A stretch of DNA of 64,000 bases from Neisseria zalophi (GCF_008807015.1 NZ_CP031700.1:1240001-1304000); one strand, 5' to 3'. Shown: positions 28,099 to 38,200, numbered from the stretch's first letter. The notes: generated from the sequence alone by a model not told the origin. Made by a program: numbers and translations.

Positions 28099-29130
28099 TT
28101 ATTTATCGGGGTTTAAGCCGAAGTGCAGATAGCTGCGCTCGGTTGCGGTGCGCCCGCGCGGGGTGCGCTGTAAAAAACCTTGTTGGATAAGGTAGGGTTC
28201 GATAACGTCTTCGATAGTGTCGGTGGATTCGCCAATGGCGGCGGCGATGTTTTCCAAGCCGACCGGGCCGCCGCTGAATTTGAATAATACGGCTTCTAAA
28301 AATTTTCTATCCATCACATCCAAACCGACCGAATCGACATCCAACATGCTGAGGGCGGCATCGGCGGTTTCGGCATTAATCACGCCTTGGTTTTTCACTT
28401 CGGCATAATCACGTACACGGCGCAACAGGCGGTTGGCAATACGCGGGGTGCCACGGCTGCGGCGGGCGATTTCCAATGCGCCTTCTTCGCCCATATCCAG
28501 TTGCAGCAATTGTGCGGAACGGCTGACGATAGTCGCCAAATCATGAGTTTCGTAAAATTCCAAACGCGACACAATGCCGAAGCGGTCGCGCAGCGGGTTG
28601 GTGAGCATACCGGCGCGGGTGGTGGCGCCGACCAGTGTAAACGGCGGCAGGTCGATTTTAACGGAACGGGCGGCGGGGCCTTCGCCAATCATAATATCCA
28701 GTTGGTAGTCTTCAAGGGCGGGATAGAGAATTTCTTCAACGACGGGGCTGAGACGGTGGATTTCGTCGATAAACAAGACGTCGTGCGGTTCGAGATTGGT
28801 GAGCAGGGCGGCTAAATCGCCGGCGCGTTCGAGTACGGGGCCGCTGGTTTGGCGCAGGTTGACGCCCAATTCTTTGGCGATAATGTGTGCCAATGTGGTT
28901 TTGCCTAAGCCGGGCGGGCCGAACAGCAGGGTGTGGTCAAGCGCTTCGCCGCGTTTGCGGGCGGCTTCGATAAAGATGGCAAGTTGTTCTTTGGCTTTGG
29001 GCTGGCCGATATAGTCGCCGAGTGTTTTCGGGCGCAGGGCGCGTTCAAGCAGCTCTTCCTGTGTGGAAATGCTTTGGGCGGTAATAATGCGCTGCGGTTG
29101 GGCGGCGGAGAGGTTATCGGTTTGCAACAT
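28099..29130 (-). CDS. ruvB: Holliday junction branch migration helicase RuvB
   Basis: RuvB is the AAA+ motor that, with RuvA, drives branch migration at Holliday junctions. The 343 residues are of normal length. Walker [10 protein letters not shown] is at 71-79, Walker [12 protein letters not shown] follows, then sensor 1 [11 protein letters not shown] and the arginine finger region PLRDRFGI. The C-terminal winged helix ends [21 protein letters not shown], typical of RuvB. The start ATG has only a weak GAGC upstream. ruvA and ruvC are not adjacent. A GGGCGGAT hairpin follows the stop. Confidence 0.97.
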   Translation of the reverse strand: MLQTDNLSAAQPQRIITAQSISTQEELLERALRPKTLGDYIGQPKAKEQLAIFIEAARKRGEALDHTLLFGPPGLGKTTLAHIIAKELGVNLRQTSGPVLERAGDLAALLTNLEPHDVLFIDEIHRLSPVVEEILYPALEDYQLDIMIGEGPAARSVKIDLPPFTLVGATTRAGMLTNPLRDRFGIVSRLEFYETHDLATIVSRSAQLLQLDMGEEGALEIARRSRGTPRIANRLLRRVRDYAEVKNQGVINAETADAALSMLDVDSVGLDVMDRKFLEAVLFKFSGGPVGLENIAAAIGESTDTIEDVIEPYLIQQGFLQRTPRGRTATERSYLHFGLNPDK

Positions 29131-29248
29131 GGTTTAACAGCTCGTCGGAAAGTTTGGCCGTCTGAAACGGTGTTCGGGCGGCTTTGGGGATACTGTGTTT
29201 ATATAATTGATAGCTTGTGCCGTCAACCGATAAAGTATCCGGTTGCCA
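29114..29248 (-). pseudogene. Open stretch before ruvB, possible gene remnant
   Basis: Between the 104-residue gene and ruvB a reading frame runs into the ruvB start (17-base overlap). Its last ~45 codons, [44 protein letters not shown], read like real protein, and DTLSVDGTSYQLYKHSIPKAA loosely recalls the N-terminus of aconitase AcnA (DTL...Y.YYSLP.AA). The frame has no good start of its own. FQTA is what an uptake sequence encodes in this frame. It may be a decayed fragment or chance, and confidence is low. Confidence 0.2.
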
Positions 29249-29253
29249 TGCCT

Positions 29254-29568
29254 TTAGCGGTTGGTGCGTTCTGCCTGCCGCCACATAATATAGTCGCGCA
29301 GGGGCGGTGCTGGCGGGTTGATGCAGTGCGGGCAAACGCCGGTAATGTCTTCGTCGTCGTCTTCGATATGCAGGGCGTTGGGGTCGAAGCGTGCTTGTTG
29401 TGCGACAGCTTGCGCCAAGGCTTGTGCTTGGACGACATCGAATTCGAATTGGGCTAGGATTTCGTTGAGCAGATTGTTTTCGGCATCGCTGAAACGGCTG
29501 CTATGCTCTGCAATCAGGCGGATGTAATCGCCATTGCTTATTTTTTGGTTTAGTAATTCTTGATTCAT
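29254..29568 (-). CDS. Hypothetical protein, 104 residues
   Basis: I do not recognise this gene. It is predicted cytoplasmic, with no signal peptide. The N-terminal two thirds are helical and acidic (MNQELLNQKISNGDYIRLIAEHSSRFSDAENNLLNEILAQFEFDVVQAQALAQAVAQQ). The end has a DDDEDITGVCPHC segment in which CPHC could be half of a metal site, followed by MWRQAERTNR. The start lacks a strong ribosome site. It is 123 bases upstream of ruvB in the same direction and may share its transcript. An uptake sequence lies just before the start. Confidence 0.65.
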   Translation of the reverse strand: MNQELLNQKISNGDYIRLIAEHSSRFSDAENNLLNEILAQFEFDVVQAQALAQAVAQQARFDPNALHIEDDDEDITGVCPHCINPPAPPLRDYIMWRQAERTNR

Positions 29569-29647
29569 ATAATGAAGCCGTCTGAAACGTGGTGTGTGGT
29601 GTGTTCGTGATTGCGATTATAACGCTTTTCAGACGGCCTGAAACAGA

Positions 29648-30277
29648 TTAACTTTCCTGTTTCGGTTCGGGCTGCCCAATGGCTGATATGACGATATTAA
29701 AGTTATTTGCAATAGAGACACGATATAAAACATCGTCTCTATATAAATCTTTCTGTATTTCGGCGGTAATATTTTTATTCGATTCATCTAGTGCATTAAA
29801 AAAAGTTTGTAGCAATGCCTTGCCAGTTTCATATTCCTCGAAATCGGTTGTGCCGTTAATAGATAAAACCGTTTGTATGGCTGAAAAAATATTGTTTATA
29901 TTGGCAGCTTTACTTTCCGGTGTTTGCCTGCCGATTTCCGGTTTTACCAATTCAAACCCGATAGCGACAACGGTAACTTGATTGTTTTTATTGGTTCGGA
30001 TTTGTATGGTGGCAAAATCTCGTTCTATGTTTTCTATTGCCCCGCAATGATTATCGGATAGTGTAGATTTTTGAAGATCGACAGTGCGGCCGTATGATAG
30101 CAATGCGGTAGTAATATTTTTCTTTAACTCGGTAGTTGATATGCCTAAGGGTTTGGGGCAAGAAAGTGTTTTTACTTCTTTTTGTGTTGGGTCGGGAGTA
30201 GAAGTTGCTTGTTGCTTTGGACTGCAGGCAGTTAAAAGTGTGATGAATAGTAATGCCAATAGCTTAAATTTGTTCAC
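29648..30277 (-). CDS. Hypothetical lipoprotein, 209 residues
   Basis: A lipoprotein of unknown function. It starts with GTG at 30277 (GGGAAA upstream) and has the lipobox LLTAC with Cys18. The mature part begins with a Thr/Pro/Gln-rich linker, then CPKPLGISTTELKKNITTALLSYG, and contains a second Cys in SDNHCGAIENIE that may pair with the first. The rest is mixed alpha/beta with many Asn and Thr. It has no close neighbours on the same strand and an uptake-sequence pair beyond its 3' end. Base composition is somewhat AT-rich. Confidence 0.65.
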   Translation of the reverse strand: MNKFKLLALLFITLLTACSPKQQATSTPDPTQKEVKTLSCPKPLGISTTELKKNITTALLSYGRTVDLQKSTLSDNHCGAIENIERDFATIQIRTNKNNQVTVVAIGFELVKPEIGRQTPESKAANINNIFSAIQTVLSINGTTDFEEYETGKALLQTFFNALDESNKNITAEIQKDLYRDDVLYRVSIANNFNIVISAIGQPEPKQES

Positions 30278-30532
30278 TATATTTCCCTTTTATATTTTAT
30301 TGGCATAATAGCATGATGGATGTTTAAAACCGTAGATTAAGTTGGATTGGTAGCTATTTTAAAGAGAAAATGTTGTATTTTATGAGCTGTTTGAGCCGTC
30401 TGAAACGGTTTTATTTTTATATGGTATGAAACTTTTGATTTTGGTATATATGATATGGCAGAAAATATTCTGCTTCGGTATAGATGGATAATGGTTTCAG
30501 CCTATTTTTATTTAATATTCGGATAATTTGGA

Positions 30533-31492
30533 ATGGAAATTTTAACGAAACTCAGCCGTTTTTTCGGTCAAACTTTTGCTTTATGGGCGGCTTTGTTTGC
30601 TGCCGTCGCTTTTTTTGCCCCCACTGCTTTTCAATGGGTATTACCGCATATTTCGTTGTTGCTTGGTGTGATTATGTTCGGCATGGGGCTGACGCTGGCA
30701 CCGGGGGATTTTAAAATTTTGGGGCGGCATCCGAAAGCGGTGCTGATCGGGGTGGTTGCCCAATTTGTGATTATGCCGATAACGGCTTATTTGTTGGCGG
30801 TGGCATTTTCACTGCCGGCTGAGATTGCGGTTGGCGTAATTTTGGTGGGAGCGTGTCCGGGCGGCACGTCTTCTAATGTGATTACTTATTTGGCTCGCGG
30901 CAATGTGGCGCTTTCTGTGGCGGTAACATCGGTATCGACATTATTGGCTCCTATATTAACGCCGGTGGTGTTTTATTTATTGGCGCATCAATGGTTGGAA
31001 ATTTCGGCGGGTGCGATGTTTGTGTCTATTTTAAAAATTGTGTTGCTGCCGATTGTGTTGGGTGTGGTGGCGCATACGCTATTGAGAAAGCAAACCGAAG
31101 CGGTTGCGGATATTCTGCCGTTGGTGTCGGTGGTGGCGATTGTATTGATTGTTGCTGCGGTTGTCGGGGCGAGTAAAGCGAAAATTGTGGAAAGCGGGCT
31201 GATGATTTTCGGGGTGGTGATTTTGCACAATATTATCGGCTATTTATTGGGCTTCTTTACGGCTAAGTTATTCAAGCTGCCTTATGATGCGCAAAAAACG
31301 CTGTCGATTGAAGTGGGCATGCAAAATTCGGGCTTGGCAGTAGCATTGGCTTCGGCTTATTTCACGCCTTTAGCTGCCGTACCGGGTGCGGTGTTCAGTG
31401 TTTGGCACAATATTTCCGGTTCGCTATTGGCTTCTTATTGGGCGGCTAAAACGGATAAAGTGGAAAATATGAAAGAAACGCATGGTGCTTAG
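30533..31492 (+). CDS. Bile acid:sodium symporter family (BASS) transporter, ASBT-NM type
   Basis: A 319-residue inner-membrane protein with about ten helices, an apparent orthologue of the N. meningitidis ASBT homologue whose crystal structure is known. Shared segments recalled are [28 protein letters not shown]-like [52 protein letters not shown], and [23 protein letters not shown]. The PGGTSSN and EVGMQNSG stretches line the two sodium sites and the crossover. The natural substrate in Neisseria may be a pantoate- or pyruvate-like organic anion rather than bile acids. The ATG at 30533 follows GGATAATTTGGA. Confidence 0.9.
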   Translation: MEILTKLSRFFGQTFALWAALFAAVAFFAPTAFQWVLPHISLLLGVIMFGMGLTLAPGDFKILGRHPKAVLIGVVAQFVIMPITAYLLAVAFSLPAEIAVGVILVGACPGGTSSNVITYLARGNVALSVAVTSVSTLLAPILTPVVFYLLAHQWLEISAGAMFVSILKIVLLPIVLGVVAHTLLRKQTEAVADILPLVSVVAIVLIVAAVVGASKAKIVESGLMIFGVVILHNIIGYLLGFFTAKLFKLPYDAQKTLSIEVGMQNSGLAVALASAYFTPLAAVPGAVFSVWHNISGSLLASYWAAKTDKVENMKETHGA

Positions 31493-31560
31493 ATAGAGTA
31501 TTTTATTTTTACAGATTGAATAATGAACGATATTGCTTGATATTGGTCTTTATTAGAATT

Positions 31561-31601
31561 AGAAGGCCGTCTGAACATTTCGGTGTTTCAGACGGCTTTC
31601 T
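31561..31601. terminator. DUS-paired bidirectional terminator
   Basis: GCCGTCTGAA faces its complement, with the stem extended by AGAAG / TTTCT (one G-T pair) and an 11-base loop. It lies between the convergent BASS transporter (+) and LTXXQ-type gene (-). Confidence 0.75.
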
Positions 31602-31668
31602 GACAATAAAATAATAATATCTAATTATGAATGTGTTGGAGTTGATGGATTATTATTATATTTTTAAT

Positions 31669-32106
31669 TTATTTTAAGCAGGCATTAAGCCAATATTGCT
31701 GTTGTGCAGGATTCAGCATTTTATAGAAGCGGTGTTGGATAGATAGTTCGTCAACAGCAAAATCCATGCTGGCCAGATAACGTTTTTCAACATAATCGCG
31801 GGTGTCTTCTTTGTTGAAGCGCTCGTCAGATAAGATACGGATAATATCGCGGCGGCGGTTTTTATTAATACGGTCGTCTCGGCGCATGGATTTATCGAGT
31901 GCTTTTTTATATTCTTTGCGTATGGAGCTTAGCTCGCTTCTTTGTTTGCGGGTTAAGTTTAAAGGGCGAATATCGCAATTGGGGTAAAAATCGTCTAGAC
32001 GCGCGGTCATCGGAGCCGCATAAACAGAAGCCGCACCCAAGCAGAATATACAGCTACCGACCGTGATGGTTTGCACCATACGGTTGAATGTTATTGTGAT
32101 AAGCAT
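31669..32106 (-). CDS. Small periplasmic helical protein, LTXXQ/Spy-like
   Basis: A 145-residue protein with a signal peptide ending SVYA (about residue 31). The mature part has two repeats reminiscent of the LTXXQ motif of the Spy/CpxP family: NLTRKQRSELSSIRKEYKKALDKSMRRDDRINKNRRRDIIRIL and MLNPAQQQYWLNAC. It is very basic and helical. Two cysteines (NCDIRP and NACLK) could form a disulfide. The Spy family members are periplasmic chaperones or envelope-stress sensors; the assignment here is by motif only. GGGAAAA precedes the first ATG; an ATG 27 bases downstream is an alternative start. Confidence 0.65.
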   Translation of the reverse strand: MLITITFNRMVQTITVGSCIFCLGAASVYAAPMTARLDDFYPNCDIRPLNLTRKQRSELSSIRKEYKKALDKSMRRDDRINKNRRRDIIRILSDERFNKEDTRDYVEKRYLASMDFAVDELSIQHRFYKMLNPAQQQYWLNACLK

Positions 32107-32300
32107 ATTGTTTTCCCAAGTTTCAATATTTGCAAAATATAACGGATATGTATGTGAAACGCGGTATAATCGTAGTTAACTTTCGTTAATGACAATGAAG
32201 TTTTATTTAAAAAGCGATTTTATATCATGGTATTGTAGTAGATATATTGTGAAGTTTATTTGCTGCATTATTATTTAAATACTTCAGAAAAGGATAAATT

Positions 32301-32987
32301 GTGCAACAATTTCGCATCGCTCCCAGTATATTGTCTGCCGATTTTGCCCGTTTGGGTGAGGAAGTAACCAATGTTATTCAGGCGGGTGCCGATCTGATTC
32401 ACTTTGATGTGATGGATAATCATTATGTGCCGAATTTAACTTTCGGCCCGATGATTTGTGCGGCTTTGAAGCCTTATGCTACGGTGCCGATGGATGTGCA
32501 TTTGATGGTGGAGCCGGTGGATGATTTGATTGTTTCGTTTGCCAAAGCCGGAGCGGATATTATTACTTTTCACCCCGAAGCAACCCGCCATGTCGACCGC
32601 AGTTTGAGCTTGGTGCGCGATTCGGGCTGTAAAGCGGGATTGGTGCTAAATCCGGCAACACCTGTTTATTTGTTGGAACATGTGTTGGATAAATTGGATA
32701 CGATATTGTTAATGACGGTTAATCCGGGTTTCGGCGGTCAAAGTTTTATTCCGCAGTCTTTGGTAAAAATCCGGCAGGTGCGTGATTTATTGGATATGTA
32801 TGCGGCTGAAAGCGGTCGTCGGATTTCGTTGAAAGTAGACGGCGGTATTAAAGTAGATAATATTGCCGAAGTGGCTCGCGCGGGCGCGGATACGTTTGTG
32901 GCAGGCTCTGCTATTTTCGGCAAACCGGATTATCGGGCGGTGATTGATGCTATGCGTCAAGAATTGGCTGCTTCTTCGAAAGAGTAA
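32301..32987 (+). CDS. rpe: Ribulose-phosphate 3-epimerase
   Basis: Rpe interconverts ribulose 5-phosphate and xylulose 5-phosphate in the pentose phosphate pathway. The gene starts with GTG at 32301, preceded by AAAAGGAT, giving 228 residues. The TIM-barrel motifs are intact: [33 protein letters not shown] with the catalytic Asp and metal-binding His, [21 protein letters not shown] and [15 protein letters not shown]. It stands alone and ends in a DUS hairpin. In many Neisseria gph follows, but not here. Confidence 0.96.
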   Translation: MQQFRIAPSILSADFARLGEEVTNVIQAGADLIHFDVMDNHYVPNLTFGPMICAALKPYATVPMDVHLMVEPVDDLIVSFAKAGADIITFHPEATRHVDRSLSLVRDSGCKAGLVLNPATPVYLLEHVLDKLDTILLMTVNPGFGGQSFIPQSLVKIRQVRDLLDMYAAESGRRISLKVDGGIKVDNIAEVARAGADTFVAGSAIFGKPDYRAVIDAMRQELAASSKE

Positions 32988-33042
32988 TGGTTTGGTATTG
33001 AATTGAACTATTTTAATTGATTCAAAATCTTAATGAATATTT

Positions 33043-33071
33043 AGGCCGTCTGAAAAGTTTTCAGACGGCCT
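33043..33071. terminator. DUS-paired bidirectional terminator, rpe / glcB
   Basis: AGGCCGTCTGAAAA and its complement are separated by one base, between convergent rpe (+) and glcB (-). Confidence 0.8.
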
Positions 33072-33092
33072 GAGTTTTATGGATAAAGCTTT

Positions 33093-35267
33093 TTAGCCTT
33101 TAGCTACCCTGCGCCAGTGATGCAGCAATGGTTCGGTGTAGCCGTTGGGCTGTTCGGTGCCTTTAAATACCAAATCGCAAGCGGCTTGGAAGGCGGGGGA
33201 GGTGTCGAAGCGTCCGGTCATGGGCACATACGCCGCATCGCCTTCGTTTTGTTTGTCGACAATGCCGGCCATGCGTTCGAGAGTTTCGCGCACTTGGGCT
33301 TCGCTTACAACGCTATGCAATAACCAGTTGGCAATATGTTGGCTGGAAATCCGCAGTGTGGCACGGTCTTCCATCAGGCCGACGTTGTGGATGTCGGGCA
33401 CTTTGGAACAGCCGACGCCTTGTTCAACCCAGCGAACCACATAGCCGAGAATGCCTTGGCAGTTGTTATCCAATTCTTCCTGAATCTCTGCGGCAGACCA
33501 ATTGCGATTGGGCGAGAACGGGATGGTCAGCAAATCATCGGTGTAGTCGACAGCGGTTTGCTCAAGCAGTTTTTTCTGTACGTCGAAAACGTTCACTTGA
33601 TGATAATGCAGGGCATGCAGCGTTGCAGCGGTCGGCGAGGGCACCCAAGCGGTGGTGGCGCCGGATTTCGGATGGTTGATTTTTTGCTTCAACATTTCTG
33701 CCATTAAATCCGGCATGGCCCACATGCCTTTGCCGATTTGGGCTTTACCGGGTAGGCCGCATTGCAGGCCGGTTTGTACGTTGTTGGATTCGTATGCCTG
33801 AATCCATTTGCTGGATTTCATATCGCCTTTGCGGATAAACGCGCCGCCCTGCATGGAAGTATGCATTTCATCACCGGTACGGTCGAGGAAGCCGGTATTA
33901 ATAAATACCGTGCGCTCGGCGGCGGCATGAATACAGGCGGCCAAGTTGGCGGAGGTGCGGCGCTCTTCATCCATAATGCCCATTTTCAGGGTGTTGCGGG
34001 GCAGTTTGCATAGGTCTTCAAAAGCGGCAAACAGTTCGTTGGCAAAGGCAACTTCTTCGGGGCCGTGCATTTTGGGCTTCACAATATAAACGGAACCGGA
34101 ACGGCTGTTTTTATTGTCGCGGCGGTCGAGGTCGAAGGGTGCCATTAATGCGGTCATCACGCCGTCGAGAATACCTTCAGGGATTTCGTTGCCGTTTGAA
34201 TCAAGCACTGCGGGGGTGGTCATCAAATGGCCGACATTGCGGATAAACAGCAGCGAACGGCCGGGCAGTTTGAATGTGCCTTTGCCGTCGGGGCGGGTAT
34301 ATTCGCGGTCGGGATTCAGTTTGCGGGTAAAGGTTTTGCCGCCTTTTTCGACTTCTTCGGTGAGCGTGCCTGCCATCAGGCCGAGCCAGTTGGCATAAAC
34401 CAGTGCTTTGTCTTCACCGTCGACAGCGGCTACGGAATCTTCGCAGTCCATAATGGTGCTGAGTGCGGCTTCTAAAATAATATCTTTAATACCGGCCGGA
34501 TCTTGGCTGCCGATAGGGCTGTTTTTATCGATTAAGATATCCAAATGCAGGCCGTTGTGTAGGAACAGCAACGATGTTGGCGCTTCGGCAGAACCATTGT
34601 AGCCGACGAATAATTCGGGCGAGGCCAAGCCGCTTTCGCTGCCGTCTTTCAGTTTGGCTTTCAGACGGCCTTCTACTATCTGATAGGCGATAACATCGCG
34701 GTGACTGCCGTTGGTGAGCGGAATGCTGTTGTCGAGAAAGTCGCGCGCGAATGCGATAACGGCATCGCCGCGTTTGGGGTTGTAAGCTTTGCCGGGTGCT
34801 AAGTCGCCGCTTTGATCGACGGCATCAGTGCCGTAAAGGGCATCATATAGGCTGCCCCAACGTGCATTGGCGGCATTGAGGGCATAACGGGCATTATTAA
34901 TCGGCACCACCAATTGCGGGCCGGCTTGTTCGGCAACTTCGCGGTCGACGTTTTGGGTGGATATTTTGAAGTCGGCGGGTGCGTCAACCAAATAGCCCAG
35001 CTCTTTTAAAAATGCCTGATAGGCGGCTTCGTCTTTTACCGGGCCGGGGTTTTGTTCGTGCCATTGGTCTATTTTTAATTGGATTCGGTCGCGTTTGTCG
35101 AGTAATTCGCGGTTGCGGGGGGCGAATGTTTGCACCAATTCGGTAAAGCCTTGCCAAAATTCGGCAGATTGAACTTTCGGGTGTTTGGGCAATACTTGGG
35201 TTTCGATGAATTGGTAGAGATGGTTGTCCACCTGCAAGCCGGCGGCACGGGTGTAATCATATGCCAT
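33093..35267 (-). CDS. glcB: Malate synthase G
   Basis: GlcB condenses glyoxylate with acetyl-CoA to malate. The start chosen is ATG 35267, preceded by AGGAGAAATC; a longer in-frame extension of 52 codons is AT-rich leader. The 724 residues match the single-chain G isoform. Visible are [42 protein letters not shown], the active-site [14 protein letters not shown] and [17 protein letters not shown], and [28 protein letters not shown]. No isocitrate lyase is in the window, so the glyoxylate may come from glycolate or glycine. A DUS copy lies inside the gene near 34664. Confidence 0.97.
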   Translation of the reverse strand: MAYDYTRAAGLQVDNHLYQFIETQVLPKHPKVQSAEFWQGFTELVQTFAPRNRELLDKRDRIQLKIDQWHEQNPGPVKDEAAYQAFLKELGYLVDAPADFKISTQNVDREVAEQAGPQLVVPINNARYALNAANARWGSLYDALYGTDAVDQSGDLAPGKAYNPKRGDAVIAFARDFLDNSIPLTNGSHRDVIAYQIVEGRLKAKLKDGSESGLASPELFVGYNGSAEAPTSLLFLHNGLHLDILIDKNSPIGSQDPAGIKDIILEAALSTIMDCEDSVAAVDGEDKALVYANWLGLMAGTLTEEVEKGGKTFTRKLNPDREYTRPDGKGTFKLPGRSLLFIRNVGHLMTTPAVLDSNGNEIPEGILDGVMTALMAPFDLDRRDNKNSRSGSVYIVKPKMHGPEEVAFANELFAAFEDLCKLPRNTLKMGIMDEERRTSANLAACIHAAAERTVFINTGFLDRTGDEMHTSMQGGAFIRKGDMKSSKWIQAYESNNVQTGLQCGLPGKAQIGKGMWAMPDLMAEMLKQKINHPKSGATTAWVPSPTAATLHALHYHQVNVFDVQKKLLEQTAVDYTDDLLTIPFSPNRNWSAAEIQEELDNNCQGILGYVVRWVEQGVGCSKVPDIHNVGLMEDRATLRISSQHIANWLLHSVVSEAQVRETLERMAGIVDKQNEGDAAYVPMTGRFDTSPAFQAACDLVFKGTEQPNGYTEPLLHHWRRVAKG

Positions 35268-35589
35268 GTTGATTTCTCCTAAAGCTGTTTTTTTCTCATA
35301 AATGCTTTGCTGTATAGACTTGGACAAAGCCAGAGTGAAAATACCATTAATTTGGGGAATAATCCATAGCTTAAGTGCGTCTTTTTTATTAGTGCCTGTA
35401 TGAAAAAAGGTTTTAATCTTCAATCGGTTTCATGCGACTACATTTTTATTGGTGCAAATTTTAAGAATAAATTGGCCGTTCGGGCGATAAGTTTGCTTTA
35501 TTGGTATCCGCCACGCCGATTTTGCCTTAATGCTTTTAAAGCGCCTTGGCATTTAGTATGATGCGGCATACTTTTGATGATTGTTTATT
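35268..35589. other. Divergent intergenic region, glcB / dnaQ
   Basis: The 322 bases between the glcB and dnaQ starts hold both promoters. No gene or uptake sequence is seen. TATGAT at 35557-35562 is the best -10-like box for dnaQ but lacks a convincing -35 box, and dnaQ has no clear ribosome site. Confidence 0.3.
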
Positions 35590-36309
35590 ATGAATACCCG
35601 CCAGATTATTCTCGATACCGAAACCACAGGGCTTTATCCCAATAGCGGCGACCGTTTGGTCGAATTTGCCGGTTTGGAAATGATTAACCGCAAGTTTACC
35701 GAAAACTCGCTACACCTTTATGTTCATCCCGAACGCGATATGCCCGCGGAAGCGGCTGCCGTACACGGCATTACCATTGAACAGCTGGAAGAAAAAAACG
35801 CACCGGTTTTTGCCAAAGTCGGCCAAGAAATTGCCGACTATCTGCGTGGCGCCGAATTGATTATTCATAATGCCAAGTTCGACGTCGGTTTTCTCGATAT
35901 GGAATTCCGCCGTATGGGTTTGCCGCCCATAGACGAATTGGGTTGCACCATTACCGACACCTTGGCGATGGCAAGGGAAATGTTTCCGGGGCAGAAGGTT
36001 AGCTTGGATGCTTTGTGTAACCGCTTCGATGTGGATCGCAGCAAACGCGTTTATCACGGGGCTTTAATCGACTGCGAATTATTAGGCGAAGTTTATCTTG
36101 CCATGACGCGCGGCCAGTTTGATTTAATGGCCGATAGTGGCAGTGAAGAAGCCGAGCAGGTTCATGCGGTTGCCGAGATAAAACGTCCGGCACGTTTGAA
36201 AGTGATTCAGGCCGATGAAACCGAATTATCTGCCCATGAAGCTTATTTGGATGCTTTGGATAAAGCCGTTGGCGGTGCATGTTTGTGGCGCGGGGAAGCG
36301 GGAGCATGA
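35590..36309 (+). CDS. dnaQ: DNA polymerase III epsilon subunit (proofreading exonuclease)
   Basis: DnaQ is the 3'-5' proofreading exonuclease of the replicative polymerase. The start chosen is ATG 35590; an in-frame TTG 9 bases upstream is less likely. The 239-residue protein has the DnaQ/DEDDh motifs: D9-T-E11-TTG, HGIT, HNAKFDVGFLD and the final H...D in YHGALIDCELL. The C-terminal part after about residue 180 binds the polymerase alpha subunit in homologues. Its stop overlaps the start of ispD (ATGA), so the two genes are translationally coupled. Confidence 0.96.
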   Translation: MNTRQIILDTETTGLYPNSGDRLVEFAGLEMINRKFTENSLHLYVHPERDMPAEAAAVHGITIEQLEEKNAPVFAKVGQEIADYLRGAELIIHNAKFDVGFLDMEFRRMGLPPIDELGCTITDTLAMAREMFPGQKVSLDALCNRFDVDRSKRVYHGALIDCELLGEVYLAMTRGQFDLMADSGSEEAEQVHAVAEIKRPARLKVIQADETELSAHEAYLDALDKAVGGACLWRGEAGA

Positions 36310-36983
36310 AACGCAATATCGCTTTGATTCCGGCAGCGGGTGTCGGCGCACGTTTTGGGGCGGGTAAACCAAAACAATATGTTGAAATCAATGGGAAAAC
36401 CGTGTTGCAGCACACCGTCGATATTTTTACCGCACATCGTGATATTGATTTGACTGCCGTGGTATTGGCGCCGGAAGACCGTTTTTTTCAGACGGCCTCG
36501 GAGAAAGTGGTTTTATTGCATTGCGGTGGTACTACACGGGCACAAACCGTGCGTAACGGTATAGACGCTTTATTGGCGCAAGGTTTGGCTCAAGCTGAAG
36601 ACAATATTTTGGTTCACGATGCCGCACGCTGTTGTTTGCCGTCGGATGCACTGGATAGGTTGCTGAAAGCGGCGGGAAATCGCTCGGAAGGCGGTATTTT
36701 GGCGATACCCGTTGCCGATACCTTAAAACAGGCGCAGGCTGATAAACACATTCAAGCCACTGTACCGCGTGCCGGTTTATGGCAGGCACAAACGCCGCAG
36801 CTTTTTCAGACGGCCTTATTAAAACGGGCATTGGCAGAAGCCGATTTAAATGCGGTGACCGATGAAGCTTCGGCGGTTGAAATGCTCGGTATTCAGCCGC
36901 TATTGGTTGAAGGGGATAGCCGTAATCTGAAGCTGACTTTGCCGCAAGACGAATATATTGTGCGGTTGTTATTGGCGCGCTAA
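36306..36983 (+). CDS. ispD: 2-C-methyl-D-erythritol 4-phosphate cytidylyltransferase
   Basis: IspD makes CDP-methylerythritol in the MEP isoprenoid pathway. The start is the ATG at 36306 that overlaps the dnaQ stop by four bases (ATGA). The 225 residues show the nucleotidyltransferase loop IPAAGVGARFGAGKPKQY, the conserved ILVHDAARC with metal-binding Asp, IPVADTLK, and WQAQTPQLF. It is the family's normal length. ispF often follows ispD but is absent here. Uptake sequences occur twice inside the gene, encoding FQTA each time. Confidence 0.96.
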   Translation: MKRNIALIPAAGVGARFGAGKPKQYVEINGKTVLQHTVDIFTAHRDIDLTAVVLAPEDRFFQTASEKVVLLHCGGTTRAQTVRNGIDALLAQGLAQAEDNILVHDAARCCLPSDALDRLLKAAGNRSEGGILAIPVADTLKQAQADKHIQATVPRAGLWQAQTPQLFQTALLKRALAEADLNAVTDEASAVEMLGIQPLLVEGDSRNLKLTLPQDEYIVRLLLAR

Positions 36984-37049
36984 TCTTATATTAATATGTT
37001 ATTAAGAAGTATCTTGATTTTTTAATATTTCAATATTTTTCAGACGGCC

Positions 37050-38126
37050 TTATTCGATATTTTCCATAATCCAAGTTTTAAATAAGGGGCTGTTGATAAT
37101 CAGCCTGCCGCCTGCGTCTCTGCTTATCCAGTCATGTCTTTCCATCCGCCTGATTGCGCCCTGCGTGCTGCTGGTGCTGATTGTCGCTACGCCAAGCATA
37201 GCGGCGTATTTGCGTCGGTTTTCGCTGCTGTACGGGCTGGTGTAGGGATTGGTTGCAATGTCTCTGATAATCGCCCGTTCAAGCGGTTTCATTTGTTGCC
37301 ATAAACTCATTTCGTTATGGCTTGCCCTCAATTCTTCTATCCTGCCGGCCGCCGCCGCCGCCAAGCTTGCCGACGGGTTTAATATCATGTCTTGAATGAT
37401 CGCACGCATATACATGGGCGTATGGTATAGGCGTTCGAATAATGCGTATAAGGCTGTTTTATCTATATTGTTTCCTGTTCTGTTTTGATAAATGTCTGCC
37501 AGAAAATCGGTAAAGTCTTTTCCCAGCAGTGGAAAATCCAAAGCATGGGCAAAATGGAAAAACGGTGCTTTATTATCGTTAAACATGGCACGCAGGCCGT
37601 TGGTGCTGCTGCCTGTAAAAATGGTTTTGATTTTGTTTTGGTTGACATCCAGCCCTGTTCTGAATGATCTGATTAAGCCGTCTGTATCGGGCAGGCGTGC
37701 CAGTTCTTGAATTTCATCCAGTAATAACAGACTGGGTTGGTTGTCTGCGGCTATGAGGTTGAGTAAGTCGGATAATCGGGGGATTTCGGGTTTGTCCGAC
37801 TCGCGCTCCAAGCCCACGCTCATGATTTCAATTTTGCTGATACTGCTTAAAAAGGTTTTGGTTTTGTTGCCTGTTTGAATATTTTGGGCAAATTGATACA
37901 AGGCCGTCTGAAAATCAGTGGCGGGGTTGGTGCTGTCCATGAATGAAAAGTAGAACACATTAAAGCCGTTTTGTTCGGCTAACGGCAATACATCCTGCAA
38001 TAAAAACTGTGTTTTACCCATACGGCGCGGTGCGAATAAAGTGAAGGCATGGGTAATGCCGTCTTTCAGGCTGTTTATCAGCTTAGAGGCATACTCTCTG
38101 CGATGGAAAAATAAAGGGTCTTTCAT
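37050..38126 (-). CDS. AAA-type ATPase (archaeal ATPase/ATPase_2 family) with C-terminal winged helix
   Basis: A 358-residue ATPase of unknown function. The Walker A is APRRMGKTQ at about residues 32-40, Walker B is SLLLLDEIQEL, and KTIFTGSSTNGL is a sensor-like segment. This arrangement matches the ATPase_2 (PF01637-like) group related to STAND proteins. The end (KPLERAIIRDIATNP...AAMLGVATISTSSTQGAIRRMERHDWISRDAGGRLIINSPLFKTWI) looks like a winged-helix DNA-binding domain. Homologues are often mobile-element or defence associated, but this gene carries an uptake sequence and normal composition, so it is an old resident. Two tandem dyads lie 36-74 bases upstream of its start and may be its operator. 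No partner gene is seen. Confidence 0.75.
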   Translation of the reverse strand: MKDPLFFHRREYASKLINSLKDGITHAFTLFAPRRMGKTQFLLQDVLPLAEQNGFNVFYFSFMDSTNPATDFQTALYQFAQNIQTGNKTKTFLSSISKIEIMSVGLERESDKPEIPRLSDLLNLIAADNQPSLLLLDEIQELARLPDTDGLIRSFRTGLDVNQNKIKTIFTGSSTNGLRAMFNDNKAPFFHFAHALDFPLLGKDFTDFLADIYQNRTGNNIDKTALYALFERLYHTPMYMRAIIQDMILNPSASLAAAAAGRIEELRASHNEMSLWQQMKPLERAIIRDIATNPYTSPYSSENRRKYAAMLGVATISTSSTQGAIRRMERHDWISRDAGGRLIINSPLFKTWIMENIE

Positions 38127-38161
38127 AATCAGCTGCCTTCAGGTATATGATTTTATATAAT

Positions 38162-38200
38162 ATTATACACTTAATGTATAATTATACAAACAATGTATAA
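38162..38200 (-). promoter_or_regulatory. Two tandem TTATACA-N5-TGTATAA dyads upstream of the ATPase gene
   Basis: TATACA-CTTAA-TGTATA (38164-38180) and TATACA-AACAA-TGTATA (38183-38199) lie with centres 19 bp apart; the first extends to a 21-bp dyad. The half-sites are identical while the 5-base spacers differ, as expected for a dimeric repressor binding twice. TATAAT-like -10 sequences overlap the dyads on both strands. The sites start 36 bases before the ATPase start codon. Confidence 0.6.
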
